Assembly: GCA_021613335.1 (NCBI GenBank)
Contig: JAJTWR010000260.1
Span: 3,238,001 to 3,302,000, forward strand
Origin: Whitmania pigra
Taxonomy: Eukaryota > Annelida > Clitellata > Hirudinida > Haemopidae
Length of the DNA stretch: 64,000 nucleotides
Direction: 5' to 3'
A program made the position numbers and the translations under genes. Below are positions 54,482 to 64,000 of this stretch, piece by piece. The notes under the pieces are model-generated. The model searched no databases, was not told the origin of the DNA, and worked only from the letters and a program-made list of their open reading frames with translations. The first letter of the stretch is position 1, and each line of letters starts with the position of its first letter.

Positions 54482-55182
54482 CGAACGAAATCGTCAAAGA
54501 ATTCCTCGGAATTCTTCTTTGTTCTTATTTGTGCTGACCTTAAATTTGAACGTGAATTTATTTCATGCTTAAAGTTGAATGACTGCGTTTGTTGTTGATT
54601 TTTTGATAGGTGACATTCTTATTGAGATAAAGATTTCATTCTGAAACACGTAATTCAATATCCTTTTAAAGACCAAGACACATTTGAATTCTATAAATTT
54701 TTACTTTAAAGAGGAAAGCATGCAATAAAAAGGTTGCCCTAAACAAACTCATCAGAAAAACGGCTAACAGACAAAATTATATTGCTTGAGTAGCGCTTGG
54801 AGGTCAAGTAAGACATGTTGCACATGAGAGCTCTCAAATGTCAAGCCAAAAAAAGCACCACGTTTTGTAGAATAACTCAACAGGAGCATTTTGGCACCTA
54901 AGATCAATGAATTTTGCAGGGGGAGCATTAAACTATCTTCAACGAGTCCCACACGTTTATGAATGTGCAAATTTATAATTTCAAACGTAAAACTACAAAT
55001 GGAAATGATTACAAATGATCTGTATACAAAATAATTTCTCAATAAATTAGCAAGTATGAAAGATTTGACACTACTCGATGAACGGAGAGGTTCATTGCTA
55101 ATAACAGCATGTTAATACTAGACACATTTCAAATCAACAAACAAGCGGGGCGGGAGTCTGGCAGATGACGAAAAGGACATCT
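54482..55182. other. Convergent 3' region of CAAP1 and PLK4
   Basis: This 0.7 kb lies between two converging stop codons. It contains a CAAP1-strand AATAAA at 54724-54729 and no further gene. Confidence 0.5.
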
Positions 55183-57550
55183 TTAGAGGAAAAAATCATC
55201 TGGCACTTCAATGCTCTCTGAAAGGAAACTGGACCTTTGCAACATGGTCATGACCATTTCAAGCTGTTTGACCTTATCTTTGATGTGGTGAGGAAGCTGA
55301 GGAATATTACCCTGGAGAGGAATGCATTCTCTGGTCTTGTTGGGGAAAGTTATTTGGAAGGATTCAGGATCGACCATAACTTCAGAGCCATCGACGTATT
55401 TTATGAGTAACGCTCCAGTGGACAGCTGTGTGATGATATTTTCAACTTTACTCGACATTTATTACATTATATGTAAAAGTCTGGAAATGCAGAAGAAAAA
55501 TCACTAATTAATGCATCATTTAACCCAAACGATTGACAATAACTTTCAGTTATCCCAGAATTTAATTAAATATTATTTTTGTATCCACATAAGAAATCTA
55601 ATATTTGTGTAGCACTAACTTCGTAGGCCCCAAATTCTCCAGGAATTAAAACGTGCTTCAAGATTTGCAAGCCGGAAGAATTCTTGTTCACACCGAGCGA
55701 GGAAAGGGATTTGGCTCTTGCAGGATGAGGACTTTGCCTAAGACTGGCCCTATGAGAAGCATCACCATGGTGATGAGCCTCGCGATGCTCGACTGGCAAC
55801 GGTGCCTCCCTCGGTGAAAACGTTGCACTGTCGTTTAAGTTCTCCGAGGTTGGCTGAGGACTGTAAGGAATGTCCGAGTGGAGCGATGCACTCCTCCTCA
55901 TGTGCTGACTCAATGACATGGAATCAGACAGAGAACTCGTCTGCTTGCTCTTGCTCGTCGACTGCTGCGTTGGAGTAATGATTTCGTAGCAATGAAATCT
56001 ATTTAATGCGACCGACAGATTTGTATAATTAGATGATATTATGACCTTTCATTAAGTGCTTTTGTATGCCATGACAAATAGTTTAAAATGACTTTACCTC
56101 GCTTGAGTTAGTGCTGCACGGTGACAAATTACTTGTGGGAGGCGTCCGATTTAATGGGGAATTTTTACTGCAAATTAAAAAAAAACTTCAACATAAGATT
56201 TAAAAAATATTTTGAATATTCATAATATTTGATTCACTGCCATTGTAAGTTTGAAAGATTGAAGTACAAATCAAACAATTACATTCAACCACATCAACCA
56301 TTACTAGTGAAAAAGATATCTCGACAGTTGAACCACAATGAAAATATTTACATTCCAAAAGTAACAGGGAAGTTGGGGAAGTCCGATTCTTTGGCCTTTT
56401 GTGACCAGAAATATTCATTTTCTCTGCATTTTCTGTGCATCTGAAGTTTCATGAGATGTTAACAATGTTTTGAAGTCAGATTTCAGACATCAGATTATTT
56501 AGATTAATCAGATTAATTTCAGACATCAGATTCTTAATTTTGTAACGGTAATGTTTTAAGTCGTATGAATAATATTCCACTTGTTTACAAACAATAAAAT
56601 GCACCTCCTGTGCATGTTTGCACATCTTCTGCATCTCAGGAGACAAGTGGGTTATGCTTCCTTGGGGGTTGAGGGTAACGAAAGTTCCATCGGGTTGAAA
56701 AATTTTCATCACTTCGGTCGTTATCAGAAATTTACATCCTTTAGATCAAATGCAGTCAACATAAATAATCAGATAAGAGCAGATGTAAATTGTTACAAAA
56801 TGAATGTACATATTTATTTAATTTGTTTTATTCCCATTTATTTTATATAATAATAAAATTTTCAAATTTAAAAAGAAGCCATTGACTGCATTACTTTTGC
56901 ATTATTTATGTTTATTTAATCAATAATAAATCTACATGTTAACCTGAATAAAATTCTGCTCTAAAATCAGGTACAGGTAGGTTTTCCATGAGCATGCATT
57001 TGGCTCTGTCGGTGTATTGTGTGACTTTTGGGGTGTCCGATCTAATGAAGTTGATGAACCTCAGAACGTACTCAAACTCCTTCCTCCAACCCTGAGGTAA
57101 GTTTTGAGGCAGGTACTTCGAGGAACCATCTTGCATCGACGGCAGGTGTGATGTCATGTACGAGCTCTCTCTGCCATCTCTCACCTCGTTTATGTAAACC
57201 TTAATGGAAACGTTTTATCTAAGTTTACTTTGAATGTGCTAAGTGAAAATATATCAATATGTTATTTAATCATTTTAGACTTCTTAAGTTATTTATTTTA
57301 AAACAACAACTAATAAGCTAATTAATTCAATAATGAAGTTTTGCTTCACCTCATAGTTAAAATATAAATGCTTTAATGATCCGATTGATCTCGAATATGC
57401 TTGTCTCAGATCATGTTGCATTTAAGTACCTTTTGTGCTCGAGGCAACCGATAGAAAAGTGAAATGCATTGCATGGAGGTATTTCATGATTTATGATTTG
57501 TATCATCGTACTTAGATGTTATGATTGGCCATAACATTCATCACCATCAC

Positions 57551-57582
<32 letters not shown>

Positions 57583-60500
57583 CTTACTCAGTCATTTATT
57601 TTTTGTTTTAAAGGATTTTTGTAGAAATAAATGTTTAATGTGCCATGTTTAAACAAGTTGTTCTCCAAGAAGAGCTGAAAGAACTTGAAACGTGAACGCA
57701 AGTTTAACACAATTTTTGTTAATTTGTTCAAAAAACCTGGAAGTAGATGATTTCCATTTCACCTGAACAAAACGTTGGTGAGGCACAAGTGCAAAAGAGT
57801 GCATTTCGTTGCCTTCAAACCGCTTCACTAAGTATTTTTTTAAATTCAAAAGATTCATAAGAAAGAAAAGAAGTGTGAAAACGCTAATTAGTTCCTGAAA
57901 AACTATTTAAAATTGTTGTTACAAAAGAGAAATAATTAATTTCTAGTAAATGATTTAAAAATGCAGTCCTTTGAACAATTAATCACCTCTTTTCCGTTCG
58001 GACTGATTTTCATCAACTTGTGCACAACCTCTCTGACTCCATGCACCTTAAAAAACTCGGCAAACACCCATCCATCTTCTGAAATTGTGATCTGCAAAGC
58101 AATCCACATGATCCATCCAAAAATATCAAACTTAACAATGCAAGATGAGCTTTTAACTTATGGAATTGATTTAGATAATCAATCGATTATCTCCAGAACC
58201 GATGGAATCAACAATTTTCCAACATTTATTCTGAACAATAGAAAATGTAAACAACATAAAAATAACTAACAACTGCGTGCTTTGTTTTTTGTCTCCTGGG
58301 ACGAAGCCTGGCAGTTGTGAAAGACTCTGAGGCAAGCATCTTCTTAGACTTCTGAGTTGCAGGAGAGTTGTCAATGTCGATGCTGACGGCCGTCCACATC
58401 TTCTTGTTCTCGGGCTGTGTCTGACGATGCCTCAGATTCTCCAGCGAGTGACTTCTCAAGTTTTGAATCTTATCTCTAGTTTTTGGCTCAGGATAAGATA
58501 CATTATCAGAGCTCTTCTTAACTGCATCTCTTCTATCATGATGGCCAATTTCCTGTAGATTCTGGTAAACTTCTCCAAATTCATTGTTCGTGCATTGGAC
58601 CGAGGAAGTTGCCATCGGTTCTGAAACGGGCCGAGCACCTTGCTTAATGAAAAATTCTAATGTCGGATATTTCGAACTCGTGTGATTTCCCATGGTTCCG
58701 GTGGATGAAGACTTTTTTGGTGACTCATTAAAAGATGAAGAAAGAGAACAGTCCTCATCATTTTTTAGATTTGCTGGTGATGATGACGATGTTATCGAGT
58801 GGGACAGAAAGGATGTGTTTGCTAGAAATGCAGACGACACAGAAGAAGAGTTGAACGCTTTTGCAATGAGAGGAGCCATGATGTCTTCGTACTTCCCAAC
58901 TTGTTTATCTAATTCCCAGTTTCTTTGAAGAGTAAAACATTGAATAGTCACTATTTTAAACATGTGAGTAGAGCTTAAATGAGTTTGAAGAAATAACAAC
59001 GCTGTAAAAATATTCTTAAAAATAAAAAAAAATATCTTTAAAATAAACATAAAAACGAAATCTGAAAAGCATTTATATGTTGTGGTCACCTCAACTGTTG
59101 GCTTAAAAGATCCCCTGACTTTTTCTGGTGGGCTTCCTCCAGCGAGGATGCGATGATCTTTCTATGGATCGACGAATCCTCGTATTTGAACGCTGTTTGA
59201 TTTCCTGCCGAATTGTTCAATGAACTTCCCTGCATGGTGTCTCGACCACTGTCAACAGATACCTCCCTCTGTAAGAAATGCATGATTAAATAAAGTTAGT
59301 AATTAGTAATTAATAAATGGAATGTGGATGAATGAATCGATCGTTCAAATGATGACCAACTTACGCTAAAGCTTTCTTTTTGAGTATCATATTTCAAGAA
59401 AAATGGATGAGAAAATATGTCTGCCAAGAAATTATTTAAATTAAATTAATTATTTAAGGTGCAAACTGATAAAAGTGAAGAATAACGTTGTCCAACTTTG
59501 AAGTTTTAATCTATCCATTGGATTTCTCCGAAGCAGCATGCCGATCAAACTCTTGGCATCTGCGGACAAATTCCTCGGCACTTCGTATTCGCCGAGTCTG
59601 ACTCGATCGAAAGTGTCCTCGATCCCCTGGGCCTCGAAGGGAGGTCTGCCCGTCAGCATGGCGTAAAGCGTGCACCCCACCGACCAAATGTCGCTTTCCA
59701 AGCCATGAGCTTCTTGGTTTATGACTTCCCTACAATCAAAATGGCACAATTTGAAGCAAAGAAGGGAGGAACGTTGTAAAACGAGCAAGTAGCTCACGGG
59801 GAAATGTAGTTCGGTGTTCCGCACATGGTAAAGTGCTTCTCGTCGGCATCTGCTAATTGAGTGGCTAAACCAAAATCTGCTATTTTCTGCAAGGTGGCAA
59901 ATGAAAAGCATTGAAATGAAAGACACTAACAGAAGACTTTTTAAGAATGAACCACTCACTACTGTATCATCATGGCTGAGCAGCATGTTTGATAATGTCA
60001 GATCTCTGTGCATGATTCTGTGCTTCTGGAGGTAGAGGATTCCCTCAATAATTTGGTGCATGTACCTGTGGACTGAGAAAAGCAATTCCTTTAATCTTTT
60101 AAACAATGACTACAAATCATCACAAAGACTCTAAAATTAAGTCATTCCTTTAAGCAATGACTACAAATCATCACAGGACTCTAAAATTAAGTTATTCTGA
60201 ATATAAATAAATTTATTTTCAAAGAATATCTGCATCTTACAAACAGAGATAAATAATCTCATCAAACATGCACAACTGATGAAGCATCACCATAAGCATG
60301 TTACAGTGATCATTCCATCGAAAATATCACTTAAAATGCTGAAGTTTGTCCTTAATTAGCAGTGCTTTTGCTGTTTCATTTTATAACTACTCCATCAATT
60401 TATAAAACAAATGATAATATGTTTTAATATGTAATAATATATAAATATAATAAAATATAATAATGATGATGATAGTAATAATAATAATATGAAATGATAT

Positions 60501-62067
60501 GAATAAATAACTATTCAGTAGCGTAATTGCATCAAAATTTCGGAATAACCTTTGCTTTCATCAAATCCATTTTTATGTCCTTTCAAATGTGAATTCAAGT
60601 CTCCAAAGGGGCACAATTCAAGAACAAGATAAATATAACTAGAATCTTCAAAAAAGCTGTAAACCTATAAAAACAAATCACCTTTGATGATAACAAACAA
60701 AACAAGAAGCATTTTTAAATGCCTATCACTTCATATGTACCATTATGTACACTATTTTATTTTTTTTAATTAATCAAAATAGATGGATGGAAAATGGGCA
60801 GACATATTTTAATTTTTATTAATAATTTAATATATTTAATATAAATATAATATTAATACAAGGGGGCCTCGTTTTGATATACCAAGGCCGCCCACGCATC
60901 TTCATTTTACTGTTTAATTTTATCACATATAAATATGTGTTACTGATGTAGCCAAAGAAACATTTTATCATCTCTCGTTTTGAAGAACAAAAAATAATTT
61001 AAAGCAGTTTTACTCATGGCCTCACCATGGATAAAATCAAAATCCACTAATTAATTCTTTAAATATTATATATATTTACACATGTCATCAACATCATTAC
61101 ACATGAATATGAATAACTTCATTAAAACTTAAATAAATAACTCCCAAATAACAAGAGCATTTATACAAGCATTGGCATGTTCTAAATTACAAGTTATAAT
61201 AATTCATTACTTACAGAATAACAGGACAATTACTTTCATATTAAAATCATTCTAACATTATAACACAGTTAAATAAAAATTTGTTTAAAATAAGCATGCT
61301 TATGAAATCTCTAAAAATGAAGCAATGGAGTTAATAATTTTATTCGCCACTTACAATCTTATCAGATATTTTTTTAAATTTTGATATGGATATTCGTGTT
61401 TGGTAAAATATCATTATCAAAGTTAATTAAATAAAATCCTCACTCTTATAAGGTTTTTTAAAAAGTGGTTTTGGTTTCTGCTTTCTCTATATTCATTAAT
61501 ATTTCGTTAACGTTATTACGTAATTATAATCAAATAACAGTTTGTAAGTTACATGTCAAAAGTGATGTAATAGTAATATTGACTAGACGTTATGAAAAAA
61601 ATTATGCCATTGCGCCCATTTACATTTATAATAAACTTCGATTTACATATAAAATTAATAATATCCTAAATAGAAACAATTCCATCAATGTAAATATACA
61701 CCCATTATTACACGCGGCTTATTGTGGTTGGCGCTGTTAAAACTATGCAATTTCAAATTTTCCATAAAGAATAGCAAAACAAACCTCTATTATGGATGGA
61801 TGTTTAAGGCGAGAATGGATGGCCACCTCTTCCAAAACTCTTTTGAGACATCCCGGGCGGGATTGCATGATTTGTTTGTCAATCTAGAACAAATGAAAAT
61901 TATTTTTTTAAATGTTTACGAGAATGTTCCTAAGAATAAATAAAAGTGAATCTTACAAATTTTATAGCGACCTCCTGTCTGCTGAAAATTGATTTTGCTT
62001 TATAAACGTTGCCAAATCCACCACGACCAATCTGACATTGTATCTTATAGTTCTGTTCCAAACGCAT
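55183..62067 (-). CDS. PLK4: PLK4, polo-like kinase 4 (SAK), centriole duplication kinase
   Basis: Sixteen exons: 62067-61957, 61883-61785, 60664-60550, 60072-59960, 59886-59798, 59729-59497, 59420-59365, 59268-59090, 58922-58271, 58091-57987, 57199-56944, 56711-56605, 56440-56352, 56167-56098, 55964-55620 and 55425-55183. All phases agree; 953 residues (human 970). PLK4 starts centriole assembly by phosphorylating STIL/Ana2. The kinase domain (about 7-262) has [12 protein letters not shown] (K36), HRDLTLSN (D132), DFG at 150-152 and T-loop [13 protein letters not shown] with T166 and T170. A beta-TrCP degron, DSGRDT, is at 278-283, so self-limiting turnover is probably kept. Cryptic polo boxes 1-2 run from about 538 to 735 ([25 protein letters not shown]). 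Polo box 3 is about 858-945. TAA lies just before the ATG in frame. The last acceptor (CACACAG|CTG) is the weakest call. Confidence 0.95.
57538..57581. repeat. ATC microsatellite in a PLK4 intron
   Basis: A nearly pure run of CAT/ATC units in the intron between exons 10 and 11. Confidence 0.9.
60103..60200. repeat. About 48-bp tandem duplication in a PLK4 intron
   Basis: CAATGACTACAAATCATCAC followed by a GACTCTAAAATTAAGT block occurs twice in a row with two or three differences, just upstream of exon 4. Confidence 0.85.
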
Positions 62068-63583
62068 TTAGATTAATGCACTAATGATCATAAGTACAGA
62101 CTGCATAATTAAAACAAATACGATTGAAATATATATATCAAAATACCTGAATACAATCGAGATGCGAAGAAGCCATATAAGTCAAACTGGAATGATCCCA
62201 AATAATTTTATCGTCGACAGATGCGCTGCTGTTGCAAAACATTTTTCATGTCCATCAAAATCTCAACATTAAAATACACCCATGTGGCATAACTCTGCAT
62301 AGCAATGCACGAGTCCTTCACACTGGTTTAATTTGCGAGCTGTGACATGATTAGGCTTGCACATCTCAAATTTTCACTCATGTTTACAGCTACTTAGCAA
62401 CTCCAAAAGAATTGAATATTGTATTAAAAAGGCGCATACGATAACACAATACAGGTATTAGGCATGCATTAAATGTATTTCCTACCCCTATTACTGAATT
62501 ATATTCGCCCATAAATTAAATAGTGAATACGATCAGATAAAACTAAATTTATTCAGTGGATTCAGGGGAAGTCCTCCACAATTTGCGTTTGAGATTATTG
62601 AGGACCGTAAAAATGTATTATTTAATTTATTAATACATTAATTTTGACTCTAACGCATATTCCTTTTATTACATGTAATTACTAAGTTTAAAGAAAAAGT
62701 TGCTAATGGAACGCCCAGACTCCGGATGTGATAGCCTCGTTGGCAACGGGAGTCTGATACGAACAATTTATCTGAAAGTCGCTTACCTTGCTACGAAATT
62801 TCTAGCGATTCAATAAGCACATTAAGTCGATTATATTTTCATCATGAAGTCTTACAACAGAAAATTGCAGGAACTCGCCAAACGCTTTAAAGCTAGAATA
62901 CCCTGGAAAGGGTATTTGAATATTTATTAATACTCAAATTTTCCGTTCCTGGAGATGTAGAGGGTCCATACAGATAATAACACTGTTGCTTATCCTCTAA
63001 ATTAAGAGCACCTCTGACTTTCCACTGCTTCAAAAGACATTACTTGTAATCTCTAAATTAAGGTAGCACAAAAAATGTGTTGGCATCCCGACACAGTATT
63101 TTATGTGAGTATTATCAAAAGTCAACAACTTTGAAACTTCTAGACCAGTCATACATTTCTTCATCAACTTCTCCTCAACAGGTCATAAACCTGAATACAA
63201 TAAGTATTCCAATCTTGTTTCTTCCACTAATCTTAACAACTTACTAAACGATAAATAAATGATTTAAGTTCTTACCAACCTTAACAAACATCTTACTAAT
63301 ATATGAGTAATGTTCTTACTTGCCTGCATCACCCTATTTATAGATGCCTTTATGACTACAAATTTGTTAGTGGTCATTTGTGATCCCCATTTTCATCAAA
63401 ATAAAAAAATCCAAAACCCTATAATTACAGTTTCAAAATTGAAATTTTTTGGGTAATTATTTTTAAGAATTATCAACACAAAAAATTCCAAAGGCACAAA
63501 TACAGTTTCAAAAAAAAAAAAATAAAAAATAGCCTAATGAATGTTATAATGCAGGATGAGCAAACAATTACAAGATTCACAAA
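62068..63583. promoter_or_regulatory. Region between FICD and PLK4 (PLK4 promoter side)
   Basis: PLK4 and FICD run in the same direction, so the PLK4 promoter must lie here. A GC-richer patch at about 62710-62760 contains an imperfect stem-loop (CAGACTCCGG with CGGGAGTCTG). A TATA box was not seen. Confidence 0.4.
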
Positions 63584-64000
63584 TCATGTTGCGATTATTA
63601 GACTCTCATAATAGTTTTCCCCGAGCTCTGGAACGCTCCGGTTGTAATTGGCCGAAGAAGCCAACAAATACTCATCCAACGTTCGTTCCGTACATTCGGC
63701 TATAAATCTTATGAAGGGCCTCACGTCTCCTCGGTTGGCCGATTCAAGATGTTTATAATACGTCTGCTTGTAATCGACCGGAATGATTATGGGAGGATAT
63801 CCGGCCAGCATGAGAATGAGATTCATCAGCATCCTGCTCGTCCTACCGTTGCCATCGTAGAACGGATGGATGTAGACTAGCTTGTAGTGAGCCAATGCCG
63901 CTGCTTCTACCGGATGGAGAGTTTCCATGAGTTCGTCCGAATTCAACCATTCTATGAATTCCTTCATCAAAGAAGAAACTTGCTCCGGTTTGGGAGGCAC
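63584..64000 (-). CDS. FICD: FICD, Fic-domain AMP-transferase (C-terminal part, cut by window edge)
   Basis: The last 138 residues of a Fic protein, ending in TGA at 63584. The upstream part lies beyond the window, and the first codon here (GTG) is internal. FICD AMPylates and de-AMPylates the ER chaperone BiP. The catalytic Fic motif [12 protein letters not shown] is intact, with its histidine and GNGR, preceded by [16 protein letters not shown] and followed by [15 protein letters not shown]. The inhibitory helix, TPR repeats and membrane anchor of the family would be upstream and cannot be checked. Confidence 0.95.
   Translation of the reverse strand: MPPKPEQVSSLMKEFIEWLNSDELMETLHPVEAAALAHYKLVYIHPFYDGNGRTSRMLMNLILMLAGYPPIIIPVDYKQTYYKHLESANRGDVRPFIRFIAECTERTLDEYLLASSANYNRSVPELGENYYESLIIAT

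Noticed and set aside
57649..57858. 69-codon frame considered as an additional PLK4 exon between exons 10 and 11
   Set aside because: Exon 10 joins exon 11 in phase and matches the family without it.

Overview
The window is a piece of an AT-rich nuclear genome from a metazoan, probably an invertebrate. The genes have many short exons, large introns, decayed DNA transposons and LINE fragments, and many ATC/GAT and AAT microsatellites. A FoxG forkhead gene, PLK4, an AF9/ENL homologue, bestrophin and FICD together indicate an animal. I cannot name the phylum from the sequence. Nothing is prokaryotic: there are no operons, CRISPR arrays or bacterial genes. Exon models were built by hand from splice consensus, reading-frame phase and protein-family resemblance; each model listed keeps phase across every junction.

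Layout: 1-1040, end of a hAT transposon inserted in a LINE relic. 2098-3984 (-), an unrecognised three-exon gene for an acidic, low-complexity protein. 6484-12873 (-), a complete 12-exon bestrophin channel gene with a hAT-like element (8-bp target duplication) in intron 2. 14063-16708 (+), EXOG, a mitochondrial endo/exonuclease. 17236-20699 (-), TRMU/MnmA, the tRNA 2-thiouridylase, convergent with EXOG. 21184-22246, a possible MITE. 22407-22739 (-), an intronless, divergent Elongin C. 22947-23903, a Tigger/pogo-like transposon. 24536-27698 (-), an AF9/ENL YEATS protein. 32252-38344 (-), SPTLC2, the catalytic subunit of serine palmitoyltransferase, in 12 exons. 39483-40193 (-), a decayed HNMT-like methyltransferase pseudogene. 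41681-42922 (+), an intronless SERBP1/HABP4-like RG-rich protein. 45662-47021 (-), FoxG. 48-50.4 kb, a block of trinucleotide repeats. 52375-54481 (+), CAAP1. 55183-62067 (-), PLK4 in 16 exons. 63584-64000 (-), the C-terminal part of FICD, cut by the window edge.

The genes are unrelated housekeeping and developmental functions: sphingolipid synthesis, mitochondrial tRNA and DNA maintenance, centriole duplication, transcription elongation, ER AMPylation and forebrain-type patterning. They do not form a functional cluster. The most notable sequence-level observations are three GC-AG introns, each the first coding intron of its gene; the orphan acidic gene; the divergent intronless Elongin C; two eh1-like motifs in FoxG; and several well-delimited transposon relics. 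I did not find a convincing new biological system.
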